NCBI GenBank assembly: GCA_942159475.1
Contig: OW804099.1
Span: 10,431,954 to 10,495,953, forward strand
Direction: 5' to 3'
Length of the DNA stretch: 64,000 nt
From: Sthenelais limicola
Taxonomy: Eukaryota; Annelida; Polychaeta; Phyllodocida; Sigalionidae
Part shown: positions 48,656 to 61,802 of the stretch, one piece after another
Layout: every line of letters begins with the position of its first letter
Position numbering within the stretch: the first letter of the stretch is position 1
Translations under genes and position numbers: made by a program
The notes under the pieces: generated by a model
What the model was told of the DNA's origin: nothing
Seen by the model: only the letters and a program-made list of their open reading frames with translations
Database searches by the model: none

Positions 48656-51550
48656 CCTTTTCAGTGTTTACAAATATGAGGCGATGTGGGAGAAGTGGAG
48701 GCACAAGGACCGTCTTACTCAACTAGGTGACAAGCATGGAGGAATGGCCGTCACCACTCGGCCGTCATCAATGTGATCTTTACTAAGAGATATTAGGAGA
48801 AATAAACTTCTAGACCAAAACTTGAATCGAGAGAAACATTACCAGACCTTTTTAGTTTTTTTAGTTTGTCAGGTATTATTGGAAAATGTCTATATATATT
48901 TAAACACTTGTTAGTTGTAGATCCATCTGATAATTCTCTCATCTCGCTTCTTTATTGTTTTATATTTTATCCCATATTTAATCCTAGCCTCAGTCGTATA
49001 CAGTAAATAGGCCTTCTAAATTAAAGGTAACTGTCGGTAGAAATGGAATTTACTTTTCATATAGACATGTCGACCCTTTTGTCATCTCTTTGTATTTTAA
49101 ATAGGCAAATAAAAGATTTTCTTATCTTATCTTATCTTAGTTAAAGCTCAAAATGTATGGTTATTTGATTTAAAGAAATCGCTAAGTTGTGAGCCCTCAC
49201 AATTATTCATCTTCTAGTTTGTCAACACTCAACATGTACGCCAACCATAACAAAGCAGCATATACCATTTTGGATGCCTATAGTTGTGTTTTATCTGGGC
49301 ATGTACAAAAGACCAATATGATCTCCTATAGGAGATATAGCCAGAGTTTTACTTTGTAAAGTTAGATGTTTTACCAAGTTAGACAAAACGAAAATACTGA
49401 AGTGTATACAGGGCGAGTGTGCACTCAGAAATGTGTACATGTGCGCTGGTTGTGTTGCCCGTTGTGTTGCTGGGAGGCTCACCGGGGCACCAAGCCCCTC
49501 CCTGCCGTAGTACTGACAAAAGGCTTCAGGCTTGTGCCCTGCACTGTCATAGCTCGGGATATAGCTTGATATAGTCCAATATATCACAACCCGACGGGCA
49601 AATGAACGCGATTCTGCGCGATTTTTAATGCGCAATCATCTCGCCATAGTTCCGTGATGAGAGTGGACGCTTTTCACACAATAATTATTGCGCAATGATC
49701 GCGAGATGGTCACGCTAAGGGTATAACGCAATATAAATGCAAAAATTGGTAAATTCTAGTTTGAGTGGGATATATATACTACCGATTCCTTATATCAATA
49801 GCATCTGAAATAAATGAGACACTTCATGGCAGTTTCATTTTACTGGCCTAACAATGGCAGTATATTTTTACTGACAGAAAGGTTTGAAGGTTAATGTAAT
49901 TCCCTAAACATTTCAAAGAGACTTTAGGTCAGTACATGTGTTGCCATGCCTTTATATACATCAATTTGTTTTCATCCATTCTACCATCCTACATGTGAGC
50001 CTGAAGCATAGCAGCCTTCCATTTAGTAGTGTTCCAGTTGTTTGTTTGCTCTGACTTGCCCAAGCCACTAGGGACATTCTATATGTACAATCATTAGGGG
50101 TGTTTGGAATCACAGCATTTTTTAATATCATACAGGTATATAACAGACATAAACTATAGATCTATGTATATCATTTATAGCAGTTCTATGTACATGAAAT
50201 AACATATATAGTGGTATAAATACCATACAAGCATATTAGCGGCACTTTTATTGTAAACAAATTTGTAAATGCACCCCAGTTCCCAGTGCACCACCTGGTG
50301 AAAACAATACCGCCACCTAGTGAGGACAAGTCGCATAATGGTAAGGACTATTGACTAAGGGTAATGGGCTATTCCCATTATTTCGAACATATATGGGCAA
50401 TTCTCATGAAACGCCGACAAAGGCTCTAATTACATGTGGAAATGAGGATTTTCTTAGGATTACATACATATACCAATTATTGTAGGTTTATACGACCAGA
50501 ATTGACAAAAATATGGCATAAACAAAGAACGTGAAAAACATCAAAATTGTAATTAAATTTCTGGCATCGACTCCATACAATATGTATGGATTTGGTGTTC
50601 TTGTGATTTACAATTGATTAAAATCCTCATACATTCATTCCGTTGTTCGTCATGTCAGTACACATCATATATATATGGGCAATTCTCACGAAAAGGGCAC
50701 AATTGGGCCCAGGAGTTTGTTGCAGATGTGATGCGTTACAGACAAATGAGTCACAACTCGCAATAAATGGGTTTTGAGATATAAGTAATATAGTAATAAG
50801 GACCTAGTCTTACATCATTTAGCTTTGCCTGTAGGGGTTTCTTTGACTTGGTGTCAGAGAGTGAGTATGAGTGTCAGAGAATTGAGTGTCAGGTGCGTGA
50901 CCGTAAGTGTGAATGCCAGTTGAGTGAGAAGTGCCAGGTATTGCGTCCAGTTGTAGCTGTAGTATGATGAGTATTTAGACGTGATTTTGAATGCGCATTA
51001 TATGCGCAATTGAGATCACACCAATATTATTGACTTTTGACATGTATTCCCAGATGCAATTGATTGAGTAACACATGTTTAATACAAACATAAATGAATA
51101 TGAATGAGAACTTAATCCAACACAAGTGTGAGACTACCAAAAACATTGGAGGAAATAAACGCAATGGATTTCACATAATGGTTGCTAATTGTATGTCCAT
51201 TTCACTGTGATTCAATGCTATAAGTATCACACTTCACTAGTTTGCAGTCAATCACAAAATGATCGCAGTGCTATCACATTCAATTGCACTCAGTGCCTGT
51301 CGGGAAACAATATTCACTGACAACCATTAAAGCAGACACTTATATACTACAATGTAATTCTTATCATCCTGTGTCATTCCGTGGGTGAAATTAAAATAAT
51401 AACATTGATATGATTCAATATACATGAACGACTATAAACAGTGAGCTAAGGCACATCCAGTGTTGTGGAGGCAGTGAGTAGCGTGAGTACTCTTGGTTTT
51501 GCCTCCAGTTTGTTTCCCGCGCACAGATCAGCAGCTGGTGACGTCAGCTG
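48656..51550. other. Gene-free interval; SINE/LINE-like tail
   Basis: No coding region is supported. At about 49,085-49,140, AAATAGGCAAATAAAAGA is followed by repeated TTATC units, typical of a non-LTR retroelement 3' tail. Around 50,845-50,940 there is a GAGTGTCAG-type degenerate repeat. The rest is AT-rich. Confidence 0.5.
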
Positions 51551-51554
51551 AAAA

Positions 51555-54325
51555 GGTTCCCTCAGGTAACGTTAGAACTACACACTACATATGTATGGGT
51601 TCCCTCAGGTAACGTTCTATTCACTACATAAGTATGTGCTCTGTCAGGTAACCCCTATACTATATAAGTATAGGCTCCGTCAGGTAACGCCTATACTATA
51701 TAAGTATAGGCTCCGTCAGGTAACCGCCTATACTATATAAGTATAGGCTCCGTCAGGTAACGCCTATACTATATAAGTATAGGCTCCGTCAGGTAACCTC
51801 CTTTACTATATAAGTATAGCTTCTCTCAGGTAACCTCCTACACACTATACAAGTATAGGTTCCCTCAGGTAACCTTCTACACACTACATAAGTATAGGTT
51901 CCCTCAGGTAACCCCCACACTACATAAGTATAGGTTCCCTCAGGTAACCCCCACACTATATAAGTATAGGTTCCCTCAGGTAACCCCCACACTATATAAG
52001 TATAGGTTCACTCAGGTAACCCCCACACTATATAAGTATAGGTTCACTCAGGTAACCCCCACACTATATAAGTATAGGTTCCCTCAGGTAACTTCCTACT
52101 CACTATACAAGTATAGGTTCACTCAGGTAACCCCCACACTATATAAGTATAGGTTCACTCAGGTAACCCCCACACTACATAAGTATAGGTTCCCTCAGGT
52201 AACCCCCACACTATATAAGTATAGGTTCACTCAGGTAACTTCCTACTCACTATACAAGTATAGGTTCACTCAGGTAACCCCCACACTATATAAGTATAGG
52301 TTCACTCAGGTAACCCCCACACTATATAAGTATAGGTTCACTCAGGTAACCCCCACACTATATAAGTATAGGTTCCCTCAGGTAACTTCCTACTCACTAT
52401 ACAAGTATAGGTTCCCTCAGGTAACCCCCACACTACATAAGTATAGGTTCCCTCAGGTAACCCCCACACTATATAAGTATAGGTTCACTCAGGTAACCCC
52501 CACACTATATAAGTATAGGTTCCCTCAGGTAACTTCCTACTCACTATACAAGTATAGGTTCACTCAGGTAACCCCCACACTATATAAGTATAGGTTCACT
52601 CAGGTAACCCCCACACTATATAAGTATAGGTTCACTCAGGTAACCCCCACACTATATAAGTATAGGTTCCCTCAGGTAACTTCCTACTCACTATACAAGT
52701 ATAGGTTCACTCAGGTAACCCCCACACTATATAAGTATAGGTTCACTCAGGTAACCCCCACACTACATAAGTATAGGTTCCCTCAGGTAACTTCCTACTC
52801 ACTATACAAGTATAGGTTCACTCAGGTAACCCCCACACTATACAAGTATAGGTTCACTCAGGTAACCCCCACACTATATAAGTATAGGTTCACTCAGGTA
52901 ACTTCCTACTCACTATACAAGTATAGGTTCCCTCAGGTAACTTCCTACTCACTATATAAGTATAGGTTCACTCAGGTAACCCCCACACTATATAAGTATA
53001 GGTTCCCTCAGGTAACCCCCACACTATATAAGTATAGGTTCACTCAGGTAACCCCCACACTACATAAGTATAGGTTCCCTCAGGTAACTTCCTACTCACT
53101 ATACAAGTATAGGTTCACTCAGGTAACCCCCACACTATATAAGTATAGGTTCCCTCAGGTAACTTCCTACTCACTATACAAGTATAGGTTCACTCAGGTA
53201 ACCCCCACACTATATAAGTATAGGTTCACTCAGGTAACTTCCTACTCACTATACAAGTATAGGTTCACTCAGGTAACCCCCACACTATATAAGTATAGGT
53301 TCACTCAGGTAACTTCCTACTCACTATACAAGTATAGGTTCACTCAGGTAACCCCCACACTATACAAGTATAGGTTCACTCAGGTAACCCCCACACTATA
53401 TAAGTATAGGTTCACTCAGGTAACTTCCTACTCACTATACAAGTATAGGTTCCCTCAGGTAACTTCCTACTCACTATATAAGTATAGGTTCACTCAGGTA
53501 ACCCCCACACTATATAAGTATAGGTTCCCTCAGGTAACCCCCACACTATATAAGTATAGGTTCACTCAGGTAACCCCCACACTACATAAGTATAGGTTCC
53601 CTCAGGTAACTTCCTACTCACTATACAAGTATAGGTTCACTCAGGTAACCCCCACACTATATAAGTATAGGTTCCCTCAGGTAACTTCCTACTCACTATA
53701 CAAGTATAGGTTCACTCAGGTAACCCCCACACTATATAAGTATAGGTTCACTCAGGTAACTTCCTACTCACTATACAAGTATAGGTTCACTCAGGTAACC
53801 CCCACACTATATAAGTATAGGTTCACTCAGGTAACTTCCTACTCACTATACAAGTATAGGTTCCCTCAGGTAACTTCCTACTCACTATATAAGTATAGGT
53901 TCACTCAGGTAACCCCCACACTATATAAGTATAGGTTCCCTCAGGTAACCCCCACACTATATAAGTATAGGTTCACTCAGGTAACCCCCACACTACATAA
54001 GTATAGGTTCCCTCAGGTAACTTCCTACTCACTATACAAGTATAGGTTCACTCAGGTAACCCCCACACTATATAAGTATAGGTTCCCTCAGGTAACTTCC
54101 TACTCACTATACAAGTATAGGTTCACTCAGGTAACCCCCACACTATATAAGTATAGGTTCACTCAGGTAACTTCCTACTCACTATACAAGTATAGGTTCA
54201 CTCAGGTAACCCCCACACTATATAAGTATAGGTTCACTCAGGTAACTTCCTACTCACTATACAAGTATAGGTTCACTCAGGTAACCTACTATACTATATA
54301 TGTATAGGCTCCCTTAGGTAACCTC
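51555..54325 (-). repeat. Second satellite array, opposite orientation
   Basis: About seventy-five monomers of 36 bp (AGGTTCACTCAGGTAACCCC + CACACTATATAAGTAT) and 39 bp (with ACTTCCTACTCACTATACAAG) alternate. They are related to the first array in reverse complement through GGTTCCCTCAGGTAACC. The left edge (51,560-51,840) has more diverged monomers. Higher-order structure: a block near 52,830-53,350 is repeated after about 522 bp, and again after about 411 bp with three monomers missing. Confidence 0.95.
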
Positions 54326-55834
54326 TTATACTATATATAAGGACCCACTGCAGCCCGTACCCCTACGCTTACTTGTTTTTGTTTATACACTGTTACAAAA
54401 GTTGCCATATACTAAAATCTAGCAGATGAAATGTCCTGGTATCAGGCATGACTAATCTTAACATATCACCTCATAATATCGGATAGCAGACATAATTATA
54501 CAAAAACTAAAATTCTGGGATAAAAAGGAGAAAGTTAGGAGCCTATAAGGCTTAGTGACACTGCCTGCATAGCTCATAGTTCAGGCCATTTCCACCACTC
54601 TTTCTATGAAGCCACTGTCAATTTGTAAAGCGCCATATTGTATTTGGATTCATAATCTCCTTTTATTTGCCTCAATATTATTTGATACCTTTAGAAAAAC
54701 TTCTAGAAATTAATATCAACTGAAATTTGATAATAACTGTATATGTTATCATCACAGATCAATCTGATAAATATAATTCAATTTTTGGGCCAATTTTCTG
54801 AACTTGCCCGACAAAAGTAACTACAAATAGCCTGCAAATACATCTAATTTAAAATATCACGACATGGTGGAGAACCTTTAATATCTTATCTTGTATAAGT
54901 ACAAGCCCTAACATGCAGGCATTAAACATGTCGTGTTGAGCGAAATACAATAATTCTGGCTACCTCTAGAATACATTTATATTCATGGGCAGATGTGGCG
55001 CTTGATGATTACAAATTACCAAAATAAGTAAAATAATAAAATAATTCATTTACATAAAATAACAAATGCATTACCAATGGATTTTATTGTCAATTCGATT
55101 TCAAGCAGGATTGTATTTATAAATCCAATAATTCTCATGGGCCACAATTCTTCAAGCGACACCAGGCTACCCCACTCATATTTTTTCTGTTTGTTACATC
55201 TGCCACCCAAAAAATTATTCTTTTGAGAAGATTTTTTACACAGATTATTGCATAGGAACCTGCAATCATGGAAAACCTAACAAAACAAGGAATTTGCTAT
55301 ATTTCTTCAAAATTTGACACTTTATTAAAAATTTAGAATGTAGTAACTAATGATTTTCAACTAAAACATCAATTTTCCTTTTTAAAAAGGGAAAAAGTGC
55401 CCTCAATAGTGTTTGCATAGTGGATGTGATCATATGATCAGCAAAAAACAGCAATTTGCTGGGAATGAATTTAAGTCATCTTATTTATTTCAAGGCTAAA
55501 AGTTCGATGTTGTCAAATTTGTGGAATTGGTCAGTTACAGGAAAGAAGAGTGCACCCATGTTCTATATAAAGGAGAAAGCTGTGATCTGATTGGTCGATG
55601 ACAACAATATAATCATGTGACTGTATCAACCAATGGGAACTCTTGTTACTACTCTCATACCTAATGCGTAGCTTTCCCGAAAGATTATCACACTACTCCC
55701 GCCCATACAAATAGCATGTAGTACATACACCAACATGGAGTAAAATACACTAAATTTCGTTATTTTTCTTGTACATAATCTGACTTTACCATTTTTTAAA
55801 TATCATTCATAATTAAATTATTTCCTATTTGCAG
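54326..55834. other. No supported gene
   Basis: AT-rich DNA without recognisable ORFs or strong repeats. Confidence 0.5.
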
Positions 55835-55975
55835 GTTCATAGCCCACAACACAAAAAGTCAGTTCCTTTAAGACAGTATCTGTCTCATACTGGACATGAT
55901 CTGAATGATCCCCATCAAAAATGCACTAGTTACCCAGACCCTCTTTTGGTGAGCCACATTTAGGACCTGAGTCAG
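55835..55975 (+). other. Candidate non-terminal exon
   Basis: A 141-bp segment is bounded by a strong acceptor (ATTATTTCCTATTTGCAG|GTTC) and a strong donor (GAGTCAG|GTGAGT). One frame is open for 41 codons before a TAG. A second acceptor-like site (TTTCTTTTTACATCAG) lies at about 56,322. These could be untranslated exons of the plus-strand zinc-finger gene at the right end; no transcript evidence exists here. Confidence 0.3.
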
Positions 55976-56637
55976 GTGAGTGTGAATTAAATGCATGGTT
56001 CATACTGACCTAACATTATTTGTCAATTTCAGTACAATAATTCTCGCCCTTATTTTTTATTCTCACTTGTGCTAGCAATCGATTGTGTAAGTTATGTTAC
56101 TATTTACAACATATAAATGCATTTTTGTATAGATAGTAAAGTTGCTGATTTCTATGAGTATGTTAACAGATTCATAGATTTTTGTCATTATTTTCAATAA
56201 TACATTTTTATATTAATAATATGTGAGACCAACATATGGTGCTTAATTGGCATGTCTCTTTGGCAATTGATATAAAATTCTTACAATGTCTATGATTTGG
56301 ATTGCTGTTTCTTTTTACATCAGTTACATGGATGAACTGGCAAAGGCAGGCTGAATTGAAAGTAGGCGAACCACTGAATCAGAAAGAGGTCATCAGATAG
56401 CTGAGTCAATGATTAGGGCTGCTTTTTCTCCCCATCATGCAAGAAGCTACATGGCATGAACAAGATGCACCACTTTTCCTTCAGCAGTGGACAACCTGGG
56501 GTAGTTCTTATGAAGCCAAGTGCAGATACAGGAGTACCTTTTCAAAGAGAGCCGCCCTTTCTGCACCCGCAAGACTGCTGGTATTGTGTGTCTAGGAGAG
56601 TATCGTGGCACCAGATAGGTCTATCGTCACAATTTGA
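55976..56637. other. No supported gene
   Basis: AT-rich, with the second candidate acceptor near 56,322. A short plus-strand frame crossing into repeat X has no recognisable domain. Confidence 0.4.
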
Positions 56638-56900
56638 TGGGAATGAGAAGTCTTGGGCTATTTATGTTCATATATATAGATTTTTTTTGTCGATTAACAC
56701 TGTCAAGACGCTACCCGCTTCCCTCCCTCCTATGGCGTCTCCCGACGCCTTCCAAATCGTTTCGTTTCTTTAGCTTTAATCATCGCCGATCATGAATGCA
56801 CATGATACGGCGATTCCCCGCTGCTATGACGTCATTACATGGGCCTCGTTCTGGAGAGGGTTCCTCTGGGGAATCCCCGTGACTATGACGTCATTACCCG
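56638..56900 (+). repeat. Dispersed repeat 'X', copy 3
   Basis: It matches 5460-5740 and 27,073-27,302. This copy retains TGACGTCA twice (56,827-56,834; 56,886-56,893) and one GGGGAATCCCC (56,868-56,878) between them. Confidence 0.75.
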
Positions 56901-58002
56901 GGCTGTCACGTGTCACGCCGAGCCTACGAATACGAGCATGGTTATGGCGTTTGAGTTTTCATCAGTCAGAGAAATAGGCGTAAGCATGTAATGCTGGAAG
57001 TCCGTAATTATACTAGTAAGACGTTAAATTTTTTGCTGAAATGTCTCTTAAAACCAATAAGCTTGAGACTGGGACAGGTTTGAAGTGTGTGTACATATGG
57101 GAACGTAGGGATTTTTGGAAATTATTTGCAGATTTGCGCAATAGGTGTTGGCCAATGAGCTTGGGTCGAATTGCTGAGCTGAGGTTTTTTATGCATGGCA
57201 TTGCCACTTGGCGACTTTTCGTCCAGAACCCAGTGACCATCCCTCCAAGCCTCCCCCATGCTTAGACATTTCAAAATATGGCCCTAAACTAATTTCAAAA
57301 TTATTTTCCTACTTATTATTATTATTTATTTAGTGGGTGCCTTGTGAATGTATGACTATGAATTTGGCTATTAGTTTTACATATCATTTCTTAAATATCA
57401 TATGCATATGTTATTTCTAGTGCATTTAATATAAGGTTAATATGCTTGTGATGATTGTATGAATGATGTGTAGATGATGCTAATACTGCAAGCAGTTATT
57501 CTCCTGTCATTTTTCTTTTATGTGTTTTCGTTTCCCAAGTCATGGCGTACTATATTAAAATATGTTCACCTTTAGTAAACCATATATATAGAGAAAGAAT
57601 GAAATGAGCCGGCAATAATCGAAAATTTATTGGACGAGATTCGTCCACATAAGCATGATGCCGTAGGCATTGCATGGGAGTTCCATTCTATATTTATTAT
57701 ATGGGCATAAAACTTGATGTGTAAATTCTGAAAAAAGTAGCCGACTTAGTGGCGAAGTAGTTCATATAGTATGCGTGCTATATTAATATTTTTATAGCAC
57801 CCCACTTATAGCACCTCTCATATGGAATGCGCATATATAATAAATACTCTAATATGTAGATGCTGGAATATGTGTCACATAAACATTTATCTATTTTGGG
57901 TCATTATTAACTAGATTCATATAATATGAACAAGAAATTGTGTTATGTAAATATGCCTGGCTGATCCTCCTATTTAGAGATTGGGGATATGATTTACTGT
58001 AA
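56901..58002. other. No supported gene
   Basis: AT-rich. ORFs around 57,013-57,265 overlap on both strands and show no domain. Confidence 0.5.
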
Positions 58003-58268
58003 TTGTCCTTTGTGTAAAATGATAAGACATCGATAAATTTTGTTTTTCAAGAATGTGATGTAATCTAGAGTGGGTAAATGTTTTTATTATATGATCCATT
58101 CTCACGAAATGGGTGCAGTGCAGACAAAAAATGCTCAAATTTTTATTTAGGTACATTCAGTCTGAGAATTGGCAGGATTGAAACTACTATTTAGGCTCTA
58201 TCATAAAAGATCATTAGTTTTAGTAAAGAGCTTCTCTAGTGTAAAATGTGCAAAAACATTGAACATGA
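58003..58268. repeat. Direct duplication, copy 1
   Basis: About 265 bp repeated at 58,350-58,820 with few substitutions (CAAGAATGTGATGTAATCTA and CAGTCTGAGAATTGGCAGGA are shared). Copy 1 serves as the empty site for the insertion in copy 2. Confidence 0.85.
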
Positions 58269-58349
58269 CTATATCATCATCTTCTTATTTGATATGGATA
58301 TTTCTTATTTCTAGGATATGACCCACTAACAGCAAATTAGCTGCCCAAG

Positions 58350-58820
58350 TTGTCCTTTGTATAAAATGATAAGACATTGATAAATTTTGTTTTTCAAGAA
58401 TGTGATGTAATCTAGAGTGGGTAAATGTTTTTATCCGTAGTGGCCCCTTCATAAGCCCGGGCTTATATTTGTTTCGACCCCCCTTTAGCCCCGGCTTGTA
58501 ATTGAGATAGGCTTTTAATTGAGAATTAAATTTTAGAGGATTTTATTTTTTCATGACCCTCATACCCCCGGCCTGCATTCGAGATAGGCTTATAAACAGG
58601 TCCCGGCTTATAAACGGGCCACTACGGTATATGACTCATTCTCACGAAATGTGTGTAGTGCAGACAAAAAATGCTCACATTTTTATTTAGGTACATTCAG
58701 TCTGAGAATTGGCAGGATTGAAACTATTTAGGCTCTATCATAAAAGGTGCCATGAAATTTTGATCATTAGATTTAGTAAGGTGCTTCTCTAGTCTAAAAT
58801 GTGCAAAAACATTGAACATG
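58350..58820. repeat. Direct duplication, copy 2 (interrupted)
   Basis: Same sequence as 58,003-58,268 but split by a 193-bp inverted-repeat element at 58,435-58,627. It also carries a 17-bp GGTGCCATGAAATTTTG segment absent from copy 1. Confidence 0.85.
58435..58627. mobile_element. MITE-like inverted-repeat insertion
   Basis: A 193-bp segment with perfect 12-bp ends CCGTAGTGGCCC/GGGCCACTACGG and further internal symmetry (ATAAGCC..GG). Comparison with copy 1 of the surrounding duplication shows a precise insertion between two T residues with no obvious target duplication. No ORF; a non-autonomous element. Confidence 0.75.
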
Positions 58821-60300
58821 GGAATGAATCATATGTACTATAGAAATCTGCATCTGTGTCGCATCTTGCACTCGGGGATAAGGAGGATTCAGGCTCTTGA
58901 GTGAGTCCGAAGTTACAACCCTGGATGAGTGGTTGTCTTTTATCCAAGTTTTATCTGTATCATCGTTTCTTGTACCTATTTATCACTGCTTGTCTTTTAC
59001 CGAAATGTCACTTTATATTGTTCTTATCAACTTCTGGTATTATTTGTGTGAGACTTGTCTTTTATGGATCATAATGTGTTTCATCGTCTTATCACACCTA
59101 TTTCATTACATTATACAAACCCTTTTACATGTTATGTGGCTGGTCCACAAAGGTTGGTTTTATAGAGAAGTTGTGTGGGAATAAATCCAAGTAATAAGAG
59201 TCAAACTTTGTTCTGTTTTATTCACCTAGTTAAGAGACCGAACCAAGTTCACTACAAAGTTATGGTTTTAATTGGATAAGTGATAGTGAATGGTGTATGG
59301 AGTGTGTTCCATATCATTTTTAGTTCAAAATAAAATATTTATTTGTTTACCAAATAACATTTTTGATCAATTTTAATACTTTTGTCTTTAGATTTAAAGC
59401 TCATTAATGTTGGTTGGGGGTGTACTTAATGAAAATCTCTACTTGATGTCATTTTATAAGAACCATAATCGTGAGATTGGGGTGGTATTTATAGTTACTA
59501 AATGTAACTGTGCTATGATTGTTCCCATACCTGAATAAAGATTTTAATTACAAAATCATCATGTTTTAACTTATCATCAAAGACAAAAGACTCCATCTCA
59601 TCGTTGACAATATTTTACAAGTATATAAGAACTACACTATGAAAACAACACTATGAGCCAAAACACCTCATTTATAAAAACTCATGTGCTACAGGGCAGA
59701 TCAATTTTATCCAGTAAATAAATAAATTCATCATATTTTCATTTCTCTACATTTCTTTCAAGTGTTAATCAAGTTCAATTATCTGAAGCTACTTTGTCTT
59801 TAAGCTGCTTCAATTCCCTGTTCATTCATCTTTAGCAGTCTACTTGAGTATATTATGGAGTGAATATTGGCAAGAAGAAAGAACAGGCACAACTTTCAAT
59901 TGATTATCTTTCATCAAGTAATCCCTCAATAATTCCGACCTTAAATGCTAACCCCACCCCATAAAATTAATTAAAATTTATTTAAGAAAATCGGTTATCC
60001 ACCAATAAAATGTTATTTAAATATCTGTAAAAAAACCCAGCTAAAAATAGGTCAGTGCTATGTAGAAATCAGTCATGGAGGCCCCAAAAATACATCACCA
60101 AGAAAACATATATATAGAAAAACAAAAAGGAAGTAATATAATAATAATAAAAATAATGTTAATAATAATAAGGTTAATGCAAACAGCAGGGATTAGAGCT
60201 GGCATGATGTCCCCCACCCCCACCCCAACCCCAAGAAATTATCTGAAAATAATAAAATGATTGTAGACTCAAATTATATAATGAAATAGTTAGGGGAATG
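58821..60300. other. No supported gene
   Basis: AT-rich interval. A frame at 58,897-59,184 begins at a non-ATG codon and is hydrophobic by composition; I do not support it. A short AC-rich CCCCCACCCCCACCCC-type run lies near 60,210. Confidence 0.5.
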
Positions 60301-60339
60301 ATGCAAGTATAAGGGAGTAAAGTGTGATGACTGCCCCTC

Positions 60340-60812
60340 CACCCCCCCCCCCCCCCAAGATCCTGATGCCTTCTCCCTCCCCCCTACATATCTCCCCCAC
60401 CCTTCCCCCTATAGACTGAAGTAATAATTATAATAACATAGTAAGCAGGATGGTGCACAAAGTGCAATGACACCCCTCCCCTGCCCGCCCCTGTCCCCCA
60501 CCTGCCCCTGCCCCCCCCCCCCCAAAAAAAAGAAGAAAATAAATAATAAAAGCAAAAGCAAATTTTATGTGAAGTGTGATCACTTGTCCCTCGTCCCCCC
60601 CCCCCCCGCCCCCTGTCCGTCCCCCCCCCCCCCCCCGCCCAATTAAATAAATAATAAGCAAAAGCAAATTTTATGTAAAAAAAAATGAGATCACTTATCC
60701 CTAGTAGGCCTACCCCCCCCCCCCCCCCCCGCCTACCCCCCCCCCCCCCAATCCTCCCCGCCCCCAATTCTCCCCGCCCCCCCCCCCCATCCGCCCCCCC
60801 CCCCCCCCCAAG
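60340..60812. repeat. Cluster of poly-C tracts with duplicated AT spacer
   Basis: At least six runs of about 10-18 C are separated by related spacers. AAAGCAAATTTTATGTGAAG (near 60,558) and AAAGCAAATTTTATGTAAAA (near 60,660) show the unit is duplicated. Open frames over these runs are compositional. Confidence 0.8.
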
Positions 60813-61802
60813 TCAGAATGTCGTAGGCTACCCAAACAGGGCCATACGCATGGCTTTGTTTACATCTGGACCACTGACACACATACATCTAGGTCAGAAG
60901 CAGTGCGTGGTGCGCGCTTGTATGAAAATATCACTGCGCCAGGCAGGGTAACCTCAAGTTACCCTCCGACGCACACTGTTACCACACTACTTCCTGTGGT
61001 TCAGTCCGACATATGCAGCCAGAAGGAATAGCCATTCAATAGGAGTATTACCGATAGATTCAGGTAAAATAGCTTCAGTTATTGAGTGTTTAGGATTATC
61101 TCATAGCTTCAGTAATTGAGTGTTTAGGAATATCTCACGGTTTCCATGTACCGTGGCTCCACAGTACAAGTACAGCAAGTGTTTATAGACATGTAATGTT
61201 CTCTTCCCTCATTATCGCTCACCACCAACATTTGTTTACTTCTGGCAGCCGCAGTGTAGATTTTCTCCAGTACAAGTGCCTTCGGCACTTGGTCCCTTGG
61301 ATTGTAGAGGCACTAAGAGTTACTTTTTCTACGTCTTATAGGAATTCGACAATTTACTAAACGTTTTTTTTTCTAAAATATAGGAGATACTATTTTGATT
61401 TACCCCGGCTTAAATAACAGGGTGCCTGCGTGGGGGTACAATAAAGACGTCTGTTAAAATGAAATAACCCCCAATAGGATAACTATGATATGCATGTAAT
61501 AAAGCCAATAATATTCATGAAAGAAAAAATGAAACTTGTGCAGTCCCCTCTTTAATTTGTCATAGTAGGTGATAAAACAATGTTTATATTTTGATTAGAA
61601 CATATCGCACATTTTAGAGTTATTTATTGAGCAGAATATAGGAAGCATTTTGTGTATATGATTCACCCAGAGGCTTATAGCTGGGTGAGGCTAAATCCTC
61701 TGTGCAAGCTTGTAGGCTCGCTTACCTGACTAGGGGTAGCAACCAAAGCTAATCCTTAATAGAAGCACAGAACTAGATTATAGAATCAGTGGTAGAGTGC
61801 CA
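60813..61802. other. No supported gene; short tandem duplication
   Basis: A 35-bp unit, AGCTTCAGTTATTGAGTGTT and continuation, is duplicated in tandem at about 61,068-61,140. Otherwise nothing supported. Confidence 0.5.

Noticed and set aside
32005..54325. CRISPR-like array of short direct repeats
   Set aside because: There are no unique spacers of constant length; the units are contiguous tandem satellite monomers in animal DNA.
58897..59184. 95-codon hydrophobic plus-strand frame
   Set aside because: Starts at a non-ATG codon, AT-rich, no domain or splice context.
60384..60951. Gly-rich and Pro-rich frames across the poly-C cluster
   Set aside because: Encoded by simple C/G runs on opposite strands; compositional artefacts.
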